Assembly: GCF_001445575.1 (NCBI RefSeq)
Contig: NZ_CP013200.1
Coordinates: 4,154,001 to 4,218,000, forward strand
DNA length: 64,000 nt
DNA from: Arthrobacter alpinus
GTDB taxonomy: Bacteria > Actinomycetota > Actinomycetes > Actinomycetales > Micrococcaceae
Direction of reading: 5' to 3'
The notes below the pieces were generated by a model. That model was not told the DNA's origin. It made no database searches and was given only the letters and a program-made list of their open reading frames with translations. Both the position numbers and the translations under genes were made by a program. Positions 45,768 through 53,153 of the stretch are shown in pieces (position 1 is the first letter of the stretch; every line of letters begins with the position of its first letter).

Positions 45768-46182
45768 TGGACACCAGCACGATGACGTCGATGTTGCCTC
45801 GAGTGGCCTTGGAGTATGGACACACGAGATGAGCGGCGTCGGCGAGCTCTTGGGCCTGCTCATAGGGCAGGTCCGGGCTGGTGACCTCCAGTTCGACGGC
45901 CAGTTTGAAACCGCCCACGTCGTTATTCCCGATCTGCATCCGGCCGCCGACGGTCGAGTTCTCGATATTGATTTTCTTGCCGCGGGCCACCGCATGCAGG
46001 GCTGAATGGAAATAGGCCGCGAATCCTGCAGCAAAGAGCTGTTCGGGGTTGGTACCCTCGCCCAAACCACCCAATTCACGCGGAGGAGCTAGGGTGACGT
46101 TGAAGGTTTCCTCCGAGGTGGAAACCCTTCCTTCCCGCCCGTGACCGGCGGAAAGCGCTTCGGCAGTGTAGAGAGTGTTCAT
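45760..46182 (-). CDS. Ohr/OsmC-family protein lacking the peroxidatic cysteine
   Basis: 140 residues from ATG at 46182. Ohr features: ALSAGHGREGRVSTSEETFNVTLAPPRELGGLGEGTNPEQLFAAG near the start and HLVCPYSKATRGNIDV at the end, which holds the resolving Cys (about 126). In Ohr enzymes the peroxidatic Cys lies in AGYAACFHSAL; here the motif reads AGFAAYFHSAL, with Tyr (codon TAT) in its place near residue 61. The rest of the fold is intact and 140 residues is normal length. It probably cannot reduce organic hydroperoxides by the known route. Binding role, altered chemistry or loss of function are open. Coupled to DoxX. Confidence 0.85.
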   Translation of the reverse strand: MNTLYTAEALSAGHGREGRVSTSEETFNVTLAPPRELGGLGEGTNPEQLFAAGFAAYFHSALHAVARGKKINIENSTVGGRMQIGNNDVGGFKLAVELEVTSPDLPYEQAQELADAAHLVCPYSKATRGNIDVIVLVSND

Positions 46183-46372
46183 GATAGGTACCTTTCGGAA
46201 GCTTGCTTTTCTTGGCCGGCGGCGCCGCCGCCGGGTCTCATAATCTCCCGGGGAACTTGCGTGCTCAGTGAACCATCCCAAGAATCATGCCGGCGTTTTG
46301 TGGGGCGCGTCGTAGGATAACGAACTGACTTCACGAGCATAGTAGGTTTGCTCGCACTCTTCAGGGGCGTGG

Positions 46373-46432
46373 TGTCTCATAACCTAGGCGCCTCTAAAGC
46401 TATGGGATTCGAGACGCATAGGTTATGAGACA
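46373..46432. repeat. Perfect 14-bp inverted repeat TGTCTCATAACCTA / TAGGTTATGAGACA
   Basis: Arms at 46373-46386 and 46419-46432 are exact reverse complements, separated by 32 bases. There is no T-run, and AT-containing arms make a terminator unlikely. The arrangement resembles a site-specific recombinase site or the abutted ends of a lost mobile element. No recombinase gene is adjacent. Confidence 0.7.
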
Positions 46433-46736
46433 GTCGACGGCAGTTTCTGCTCAGTCTCGGGCCATAACTAATTAATGGGCCTAACTATCATTGAGCAGAA
46501 CCCGACAAGATGAATTCCTACAGTCGCGTTCACGACGATACGTGCCCGCAAGGGGAAGGTCCGACGGGCATGATTGCCATTGGGTTCAGCGAATTTGAGA
46601 AAGGCGAAATTAGACAATATGTGATTGTCAGTTTTTGATCCTCTCGTGTTCTTCGGCTTGGGTATCAGGGAAACTGCACTTGGTCGGCTATGACTGGCCG
46701 CGGCCAGTGCCGCCACAAGCGCGGGGTGAGCATCCA

Positions 46737-46772
46737 GTGAACATTTCTGGGCAAGGGTGGCTAGCGGATGTG
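46737..46772 (+). pseudogene. Short fragment resembling the M20 amidohydrolase N-terminus
   Basis: Twelve codons read VNISGQGWLADV. The neighbouring amidohydrolase on the opposite strand begins VNITGQGWLVEV. Nine of twelve residues agree. It lies opposite in orientation to the intact gene and is followed by unrelated sequence. Likely a relic of a duplicated or rearranged paralogue. Confidence 0.45.
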
Positions 46773-46853
46773 TCGGTGGTGAGCTTCAGCCCCCAGCGAG
46801 CTGGACGCTGGGGATCGCTCTCAAAAGCGACTCCGTAGCCCGTCGTAGTTATA

Positions 46854-48092
46854 TCAAGGCGCAGGCAACCAGGTGCGGGTTGCGGTGGTAAGAGCCGTCA
46901 CGCCGAGAGCCAAAGTCGGTTCGATGACTGGGGCATACATCGGCGAGTGGTTGGAAGGGATCGTGCGCAGGGCCGGGTCTGCTGCATCGCCGGTTGTGAA
47001 TAGCGCCGGATCCGCGCCGCCGAGCAGCCAGAAGGACAACGGTGCCCCAGCGGCACTCGCGAGCACACCGACGTCCTCACTGCCGGCGCCGGCGCCAGGA
47101 TCCAGGACAGCTTCGGGGCCAAGCCATGTTCTGAAGCTCGCCAATGTACGGCCCAGCGCGTCCTCGTCGTTTACGACGACCGGGAAACGCTCGATCTCGG
47201 TCAGAGTCGGCATCTGGGAAGCACCGGCAGCCAGAGCCTCTGCACGGGCGATGCGTGCAATGCTAGCCAGAATGTGCTCGCGAACAGTGGGTGTGTAACT
47301 GCGGACATTGAGCAACAACTCCGCCTGATTTGGGATAACATTCGCAGCTTCGCCAGCACGGATGGACCCAACCGTGAGGACTGCGACGTCTGTGCTGGGA
47401 ATCTCGCGAGAGATGATCGTCTGCAGGCGCAACACGGTCTGAGCGGCCATCACGACGGGATCAACCGCGTTTTGCGGCATCGAGCCGTGGGCTCCTTGGC
47501 CCACAAGGGTCAAGCGCAGGGAATCCGAGGCTGCGTAGGCAGCGCCGGCGTGAGCGGCTATCTTCCCCGCCGGCAGAGGGGCAACGTGCTGACCGAGCAC
47601 CACATGCGGCGTGGGTACCTGATCGAAGAGCCCGTCATCCACCATGGCCTGGGCCCCAGCTCCGAGTTCCTCGGCTGGCTGGAAGACAACCACCAAGGTC
47701 CCTTGCCACCGAACTCTGTCAGCTGCCAGGTCAGCCGCCGCGCCGAGGAGGCACGCCGTATGCAGGTCGTGGCCGCAAGCATGACTCACCGGAACGACGT
47801 TGCCGTGTGCGTCGGACGATTGAGCCACACTGGCGTAATCCAGCCCCGTGTCCTCACGAACAGGCAACCCGTCCATGTCCGCCCGCAACAGCGCGGTCGG
47901 ACCGGTTCCGTTCTTCAAGATACCAACGACTCCAGTCTGTCCCACCCCTGTGATGACGTCGTAGCCAAGATCGGTCAGTCGCTGCGCGACGATAGACGCT
48001 GTGCGATGCTCTTGGAACCCTAACTCCGGGTGTCGGTGCAAGTCTTTGTAGACCTCAACCAGCCACCCTTGACCCGTTATATTTACGACCAT
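46854..48092 (-). CDS. M20-family amidohydrolase (hippurate/N-acyl-amino-acid hydrolase type)
   Basis: 412 residues. M20D features: YKDLHRHPELGFQEHRTA at the start, LLRADMDGLPVREDTG, and VSHACGHDLHTACLLGAA near residue 103 with the metal-binding Cys-Gly-His. FQPAEELGAGAQAMVDDGLF supplies the EE pair, and GAHGSMPQNAVDPVVMAAQ lies in the dimerisation domain. No signal peptide. It likely removes acyl groups from N-acylated amino acids or cleaves related amides in the cytoplasm; substrate is not readable from sequence. Stands alone on the minus strand. Confidence 0.9.
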   Translation of the reverse strand: MVVNITGQGWLVEVYKDLHRHPELGFQEHRTASIVAQRLTDLGYDVITGVGQTGVVGILKNGTGPTALLRADMDGLPVREDTGLDYASVAQSSDAHGNVVPVSHACGHDLHTACLLGAAADLAADRVRWQGTLVVVFQPAEELGAGAQAMVDDGLFDQVPTPHVVLGQHVAPLPAGKIAAHAGAAYAASDSLRLTLVGQGAHGSMPQNAVDPVVMAAQTVLRLQTIISREIPSTDVAVLTVGSIRAGEAANVIPNQAELLLNVRSYTPTVREHILASIARIARAEALAAGASQMPTLTEIERFPVVVNDEDALGRTLASFRTWLGPEAVLDPGAGAGSEDVGVLASAAGAPLSFWLLGGADPALFTTGDAADPALRTIPSNHSPMYAPVIEPTLALGVTALTTATRTWLPAP

Positions 48093-48458
48093 GACGCCTC
48101 CCAGCAGGTAGAACCATCCAGTCAGAGCGATTATTCACCACATTCATCGGCACCACAATGGCTTCCCCGCCAAGACAAGGCGCATCCTGTCGAGTGCTCA
48201 ATCTCCTTGATAGGGCGTTGATCCCGGAGACGAGCCTCGGTGCTCGGCACGCCCTCAAAGTACACGGCAAGGCATCTATTCCCTTGCACCCCACCTGCTC
48301 ACTGGGTAGTAGAAAGGCCGGCTCCATACCGGCAATCCGCACATCCATGCCGACACTAGTTGCAATAACGAGATCATCAACGGCGGAAAATAGACGTCAC
48401 CATCAACTGAACCGTTCCGGGTTTGATGCCGCTGTCCTTTTTGAGAAGGATGGTGAGT
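48093..48458. other. Gap without a supported gene
   Basis: 366 bases before a transposase fragment. Frames are short and unrelated to known families. It presumably carries the amidohydrolase promoter at its left end. Confidence 0.45.
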
Positions 48459-48698
48459 ATGCCTAAGAATTTTCCTTCTGAAGCCCGAGCCCGTGCAGTG
48501 CGCATAGTGTTGGATCGATTGCCGGAATACCCCTCAGTGAATGCTGCTTGCAAAGTGGTGGCTCCGAAGCTCGGCGTTGGCACTGAGTCGTTACGCCGCT
48601 GGGTCATCCAGGCCCAAGTTGATGCTGGCGTGAAAGAGTGCCCGAGCAGTAACGAGCTTCGGCGCGAAAGGCGGACGCCCGCCCAGCTTCGACAATGA
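48459..48698 (+). pseudogene. IS3-type OrfA fragment
   Basis: ATG at 48459 begins MPKNFPSEARARAVRIVLDRLPEYPSVNAACKVVAPKLGVGTESLRRWVIQAQVDAG. This is the typical HTH_Tnp_1 domain of IS3 OrfA proteins. After VKECPSSNELRRERR the sequence no longer fits the family: the zipper and orfB are missing. About 60 of 100 expected residues remain. It abuts, in another frame, a fragment of an unrelated IS5-type transposase. Confidence 0.75.
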
Positions 48699-48857
48699 AG
48701 CTTACAAACGCCGCAACGTCATCGAGCGCTGTTTCGAGGCTTTCAAGCAGTGGCGAGCCACGCAACACGCTGCGAGAAGCTCGCTGTCACCTACCGCGGA
48801 GGGGTCGTCCTTCGGGCCATCACAATCTGGCTCAAGGTGTTAGGAGACATGCCCTAG
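48661..48857 (+). pseudogene. IS5-family transposase C-terminal fragment
   Basis: Reads GAKGGRPPSFDNEAYKRRNVIERCFEAFKQWRAT, the end of a DDE_Tnp_1-type IS5 transposase with the final acidic residue in NVIERC. After a one-base shift it continues ATRCEKLAVTYRGGVVLRAITIWLKVLGDMP to TAG at 48857. It lacks the N-terminal two thirds and is fused to the OrfA fragment, showing nested or sequential transposition followed by decay. Confidence 0.75.
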
Positions 48858-49168
48858 CGACTATTCACCTAGATCCTTCGCGGTCAGACTGTGAAGATCA
48901 ACCAGTTGGTGTCCAAGTCAGGGAAGTCGGCGCAGGTGCTGGTCTTGCAAGGAGGGATGGATAACAGGCCGAATAAGCATCTTCAACTAAAGGAACCCTC
49001 TCAACACAGGACCATTCTCCTGCCACGCTAACCACCAATCACCACGCAAAATCGACATTAGGGTCTGTAGCCACGTCGCTCAGTCTGATGCACAGCGGAA
49101 TGAATCGACGCCAGATCGCGCTGCCCCTAATGAAGTACATACAAACACATCAAATAAGGAGCAGTCTC
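48858..49168. other. Upstream region of the alcohol dehydrogenase gene
   Basis: 311 bases of mixed sequence between the transposase relics and the dehydrogenase start. No gene seen. The dehydrogenase promoter should lie in its right half; its ribosome site AAGGAG is at 49157-49162. Confidence 0.45.
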
Positions 49169-50122
49169 ATGAAGGCATGGCAGTTCACCGGAACCAACAA
49201 GCCCTTGGAATTCAACGATGTTGCGGAGCCCCACGCGGGCCCCGGCCAAGTTGTGGTCGAAGTCCGCGCGGCAGGCGTATGCCACTCTGATGTCACGGCA
49301 ATCGACGACGCAGGCTGGATGCCACTTTTCCCGCACCTGCCTCGCACCATGGGGCACGAAAATGCCGGTGTCATCACCGAAGTTGGCCCGGGCATGGAAG
49401 AGTGGAAAGTAGGCGACCGCGTTGGTCTGGCACCCGTCATGAGCGACGGTGACGCCATCGGCTACGGAAAGTGGGACGGCGGCTTTGGCCCCCAGCTCCT
49501 GGCCACCAACGACAACCTCGTGAAGCTGCCAGACGAGGTCTCGTTTGAACTCGGCGCGATGGCAACCGACGCAGGCCTAACTGCATACCACGCCATCATG
49601 GCAGTCGGCGGGGCCAAAGCGGGCATGAAGGTCGGGGTGATTGGCCTCGGAGGTCTCGGCTACATCGGCGCACGCGTCGCAGCTCTTTCCGGTGCTGAAG
49701 TTTACGGTGCTGAAGTGAACCCCCAGACGCGCGAGCTGGCGGACGAAATCGGTCTTGCTGGCGTGGCTGATTCCATCGATGCCTTCAAGGACAAGAACCT
49801 TGACCTGATTGTTGACTACGCCGGATTTGGAACAACGACTTCAGCCGCCATCGAGACACTGGCCGAATTTGGCACGCTCGTGCAAGTGGGTATGGGCCGG
49901 CTCGAGGCCAACATCAATACCTATCCAGTAATCGTCAACCAGCTCACCATTAAGGGCTCAAAATCCGGAACCAAGGAAGACCTGGAAGCGCTGTACATCC
50001 TGATGAAATCAGGGCAACTCAACCCGCCCATGAATATCATCACCCAAGCCGAGATCCCTGACGCCATCGACAAGCTGCGAGCCGGGGGCGTTGTTGGTCG
50101 CTTCGTTGCCGTCTACAAGTAG
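49169..50122 (+). CDS. Zinc-type medium-chain alcohol dehydrogenase, without structural-zinc loop
   Basis: 317 residues from ATG at 49169, with AAGGAG nine bases upstream. GroES-like N-terminus with catalytic-zinc ligands in AGVCHSDVTAIDD (Cys near 37) and TMGHENAGVITEVGP (His-Glu near 61). After KVGDRVGLAPV the usual four-cysteine structural-zinc loop is replaced by a short cysteine-free stretch (MSDGDAIGYGKWDGGFG). The Rossmann domain has VGVIGLGGLGYIGARVA. It likely oxidises an alcohol or reduces an aldehyde with NAD(P); substrate unknown. A strong terminator follows 17 bases after the stop. Confidence 0.9.
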   Translation: MKAWQFTGTNKPLEFNDVAEPHAGPGQVVVEVRAAGVCHSDVTAIDDAGWMPLFPHLPRTMGHENAGVITEVGPGMEEWKVGDRVGLAPVMSDGDAIGYGKWDGGFGPQLLATNDNLVKLPDEVSFELGAMATDAGLTAYHAIMAVGGAKAGMKVGVIGLGGLGYIGARVAALSGAEVYGAEVNPQTRELADEIGLAGVADSIDAFKDKNLDLIVDYAGFGTTTSAAIETLAEFGTLVQVGMGRLEANINTYPVIVNQLTIKGSKSGTKEDLEALYILMKSGQLNPPMNIITQAEIPDAIDKLRAGGVVGRFVAVYK

Positions 50123-50139
50123 GCCTCACTAGGCATAAT

Positions 50140-50174
50140 CGAGAGGAGGTGGGGGTTTCCCGCCCCTCCTCTCG
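50140..50174 (+). terminator. Stem-loop terminator after the alcohol dehydrogenase
   Basis: CGAGAGGAGG pairs perfectly with CCTCCTCTCG around a 15-base loop that can pair further (GGGG with CCCC). Located 17 bases after the stop codon. There is no T-run, which is common for high-GC actinobacterial terminators. Confidence 0.75.
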
Positions 50175-50583
50175 CACCGACCAATGTGCGGGCCTCGCAT
50201 ACGGCGGTTCGCTAGGTCACTGAAAACGATCCCTTGCCTCGCGAAAGAGCATGGGCCTGCCCCGGCTTCAGTTGACTCCATCAGCCGAGAATTGGATATC
50301 CTGGCAAGGTCATGAACGACGCCTGACCTATACCCAGCAGTTCCTTTCATTTGGAGGAAATGGTCACCATCCCAAGACCAATTATTCAAAGCCGCCTCGA
50401 GAACGGATTTAGGGCCACCGCTGGTAGAGTCAGCCCGATCGCTTAGCCCCCGCGATCATTTCACGCGGACCCTAACCAGATTCACCGCCCGACTGAATGA
50501 TCTAGGCCAAGTTGGATCCATTGAGCGAAAGCGGAGCAACGCCTCCTGCGAGAGCAGCATTCTGCGGGTAGGGAACCCTGGAC
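50175..50583. other. Gap before repeat copy 2
   Basis: About 410 bases with no supported open frame. It lies between the dehydrogenase terminator and the second copy of the 266-bp repeat. Confidence 0.45.
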
Positions 50584-50951
50584 ATTCGAACCGAAACAGC
50601 CGGTGCCGAACGGTCGACATTGCAACAGCAAGTGAATACCAGCGAATACTATCGCCGCAGGTCAGAGCATGCTGAGCAGTGAAATTCCATCGTCACTTAT
50701 CAACGTTCATGAACCCCACTGTCCTGCCATGGGTCCATTTCAAGCTGCCAATAGGCCCTTTTGACCAGTTTCTGCATAGCCTGCTTACAGCAATGCAAGA
50801 TACTAAATAACTACTGTTCCACCTTCAAAAGTATGAGTTTTGTATGACGTGGCGGGAACTCTCGGCAGACGGCTGGACGACCTCGAATGCAAGCAATCAG
50901 CCAACATTGCTTCACTTCTCATTCTTCTCTCGATACAACCCGAGCTACGCG
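50584..50951 (+). repeat. 266-bp repeat family, copy 2 (core 50584-50849 plus tail)
   Basis: The core starts ATTCGAACCGAAACAGCC and ends TGAGTTTTGTATGACG, exactly 266 bp like copies 1 and 3. The tail (TGGCGGGAACTC, then GACCTCGAATGCAAGC and TTCTCTCGATACAACCCGAG) matches the tails of the other copies less closely. No conserved open frame runs through the core on either strand. Confidence 0.85.
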
Positions 50952-51197
50952 TTTGCTTCACAGCCGGGGCTGCCTATTTTTGGATCCGAGAGGGGCCTGG
51001 TGCACACCATCAGCGAGCTGGTGCTGGAGAAAAACAGGCTTCTCTCGAACACTGTGCTGACGGAAATTTCCGCCGTCGTGGCCACCACCCCGGCGACCGG
51101 CGGTTGCCTGCAGCCCAGTCCAGCTGGCGACAGCTATTTCAGATTGGGTGGCGTTCCACGAACTGGTTGCGACCCAGGCCGGCATACAGGAGGCCAG

Positions 51198-52283
51198 TCA
51201 GGCAGGAATGACCCGTTCCGCGCGAAGTGTGTCGAATAGGGCTGCGAACGAGGCGAGCGTGTCGGCATGGCCGGTGAACCCGGCATTGCGGCTGCGGCTC
51301 ATGTCGGTGAAGCATTCAACGGGACGGTTAAGGTCGCTGTCTGTGTGCCACCAGGATGCCACTCGGGAGAGGTCAGGTTCGGCCAGACCCTCGCGTTCCA
51401 CCAGCTGACGCCATGCATCGGCCTTGCCGGCCATCTGCTCTTCCAAGGGACGAGGCCGTTCGCTGAAGCCCTCGGCTTCCACGCCGAGAAGCTCCGCAAT
51501 CCGTGGCCACATCCAGCGCCAGCGGAATACATCGCCGTTCGCTGTGTTGTAAGCCTGGCTCGGCAAGCCTGGGGTGGTTGCGGCCCAGACCATCTGACGG
51601 GCAAGCAGCCCACTGTCTGTCACGTCCGTGACGCCATTCCACTGCACCTCGTTGCCGGGGAAGATAAAAGGCGTGCCCTCCGCGCGGGACAGCGCTGCCT
51701 GGGCAGCCAACGTCTGGCCAAGATTCATGGCGTTGCCGATGGCATGTCCGATCATGGTGTGCGAACGGTGGACGCTCCAACCGAAATCGTAGAGATCAGC
51801 GGCTCGCCACAGCTCATCTTCCTGGGCATAGTAGAAATTCGGCGCATCCAGGCGGGGCTCATCCTCGTGGAAAGGGGTGTCACGTGTCGCGCCCGTGCCG
51901 TACGCCTCGAATGGTCCAAGATAGTGCTTGAGTCCGGTCACCAGAGCCACGTGTTCCAGTGTCCCGGACGGACCGACGGCATCAAGGACATTGCGGACCA
52001 TGCCGGCATTGACCGAGATGTTTTCGGCCTCGGTGGGCATCCGGCTCCAAGCCGTGAAGTAGACGTGCGTAGGATTCAGCCCGGCCAGCGCAGCCTGCAC
52101 AGACTGCGGGTCGGTCAAGTCCGCCCGCACCGACTCGATACCATCCTGAGGAGAGACCTCACGCCGGGACAGACTGATGGTCCGCCACCCCTGAGCGACG
52201 AGTTCGCGGGTGAGCGCACTGCCGGAAATTCCTGTCCCGCCAACGACCAGAGCTGCTCCCTGAGGGCCAATTGGTGCATTCAT
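51198..52283 (-). CDS. PRISE-type SDR reductase (progesterone 5-beta-reductase-like)
   Basis: 361 residues. The N-terminal ALVVGGTGISGSALTRELVAQGWRTISLSRR is the atypical dinucleotide motif (GGTGISG) of the PRISE group. ESVRADLTDPQSVQAAL, HVYFTAWSRMPTE and VALVTGLKHYLGPFEAYG (motif with Lys) follow. FYYAQEDELW carries the catalytic Tyr, and WSVHRSHTMIGHAIGNAMNLG is the later PRISE block. These enzymes reduce enones with NADPH. It is divergent from a MerR gene, with matching palindromes in the shared promoter, so it is probably MerR-controlled. Confidence 0.88.
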   Translation of the reverse strand: MNAPIGPQGAALVVGGTGISGSALTRELVAQGWRTISLSRREVSPQDGIESVRADLTDPQSVQAALAGLNPTHVYFTAWSRMPTEAENISVNAGMVRNVLDAVGPSGTLEHVALVTGLKHYLGPFEAYGTGATRDTPFHEDEPRLDAPNFYYAQEDELWRAADLYDFGWSVHRSHTMIGHAIGNAMNLGQTLAAQAALSRAEGTPFIFPGNEVQWNGVTDVTDSGLLARQMVWAATTPGLPSQAYNTANGDVFRWRWMWPRIAELLGVEAEGFSERPRPLEEQMAGKADAWRQLVEREGLAEPDLSRVASWWHTDSDLNRPVECFTDMSRSRNAGFTGHADTLASFAALFDTLRAERVIPA

Positions 52284-52382
52284 CGAAGGTCTCCTTGTTT
52301 ATTCACCCGCATATTTGGTGTGCGGGTTGTTGCCCGGGCCCAGCGGATGTCCGGCCGGGTCTTCAAAGGATAAACGTTGACG

Positions 52383-52398
52383 TTGACGTTAATGTCAA
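52383..52398. promoter_or_regulatory. Palindrome TTGAC-N6-GTCAA on the reductase side
   Basis: TTGACGTTAATGTCAA lies 100 bases upstream of the reductase start. The same TTGAC-N6-GTCAA layout recurs at 52472-52487 next to the merR gene. A doubled identical-pattern palindrome in a divergent merR promoter is a strong candidate for the regulator's operator. Confidence 0.65.
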
Positions 52399-52471
52399 AT
52401 GCGAGACTTCCTGCCTGACGGCCATGAACGCCCCCACACCTTGGCCGCAAGCGGCCGGCATTCGGTAAACT

Positions 52472-52487
52472 TTGACAAGAACGTCAA
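52472..52487. promoter_or_regulatory. Palindrome TTGAC-N6-GTCAA on the merR side
   Basis: TTGACAAGAACGTCAA lies 32 bases upstream of the merR ATG at 52519, close to where the merR promoter should be. Matches the site at 52383-52398 in arms and spacing; 89 bases separate the two starts. Confidence 0.65.
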
Positions 52488-52518
52488 TGTTGGCCTCTAA
52501 CGGGTGGTGGATCTGCGC

Positions 52519-52887
52519 ATGAAAATTGGTGAATTGGCGTTCCGCACCGGTGTGACGCCCCGGGCCTTGCGGTACTACGAGGAGCAGGAGTTGTTGCACC
52601 CAGAGAGGGAGGGCAACGGGTACCGCACCTATCCTGAGTCTGCAGTCGTACAGGTGGAGCAGGTGCGCGATCTTCTTGCGGCAGGCCTGTCCACACGGGT
52701 CATCCGTGTGGTGGTGCCTTGCTTTGACGGTTCTGGGCCGGAGTTGCGGCCTCAGGTGGACAAGGAGCTTGCGGACAATGTTGCCCGCGAGGTGGAGCAG
52801 ATGGGTGCCCGCATCGATGCCCTGACCCGGAACCGGGATGCCGTCCGCCGCTTCCTTCAGACCGCGACCCCGACCGCGCCCGACTAA
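52519..52887 (+). CDS. MerR-family transcriptional regulator
   Basis: 122 residues from ATG at 52519, the start that aligns with the family (MKIGELAFRTGVTPRALRYYEEQELLHPEREGNGYRTYPE, winged helix). An upstream GTG at 52504 is less likely. RDLLAAGLSTRVIRVVVPCF, then the long coiled-coil helix PQVDKELADNVAREVEQMGARIDALTRNRDAVRRFL, complete a short effectorless MerR. There is one Cys (VPCF), not a metal-binding set, so a metal sensor is unlikely. Divergent from the reductase, which it probably activates in response to an electrophile or drug-like compound (inference). Confidence 0.9.
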   Translation: MKIGELAFRTGVTPRALRYYEEQELLHPEREGNGYRTYPESAVVQVEQVRDLLAAGLSTRVIRVVVPCFDGSGPELRPQVDKELADNVAREVEQMGARIDALTRNRDAVRRFLQTATPTAPD

Positions 52888-53097
52888 GTATTGGCTTCAC
52901 CGTGGTGACTGGCGCAGGAGCCCCCCACGATCCCGCGCCTCGATGCGTCTGGCATCCACATGCAGCTCTAGACGAGCACGGTGTTGAGAAGGCTCTGTAT
53001 ACGGGTCAGCCTGTGGGAATGACCGCGAGAACCTACCTCGTGAGCCTGGCCTCCAACCCGGAGATAACGACGTCCGCGGAAACGTCGAGAGCCGGTG

Positions 53098-53137
53098 CAG
53101 AAGCACCCGTGACGCCAGGTCAACGAGTGCTTCTGCG
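53098..53137. terminator. Possible bidirectional terminator between merR and the lipoprotein gene
   Basis: GCAGAAGCAC (53098-53107) and GTGCTTCTGC (53128-53137) are exact reverse complements with a 20-base loop. The smaller GGTGC-AGAA-GCACC also folds. It lies just before the end of the convergent lipoprotein gene. No T-run, so only moderate support. Confidence 0.4.
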
Positions 53138-53153
53138 CAGAGTCTTGAAGGGG

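Larger units (their letters stand above)
46183..46853. other. 671-bp gap with an inverted repeat and a gene fragment
   Basis: No complete gene. It contains the 14-bp inverted repeat at 46373-46432 and a 12-codon fragment at 46737-46772 that resembles the start of the neighbouring M20 amidohydrolase. Both are listed separately. The ohr promoter should lie at its left end. Confidence 0.5.

Noticed and set aside
50844..51239. ORFs starting at the conserved ATGACGTGG after repeat copy 2
   Set aside because: Only the first few residues (MTW-E-L) are shared with copy 3, and the frame is not kept in copy 1 or 3, so no protein is supported.
51267..52373. 368-codon plus-strand frame opposite the PRISE reductase
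   Set aside because: Antisense shadow; the minus-strand protein has all reductase motifs.
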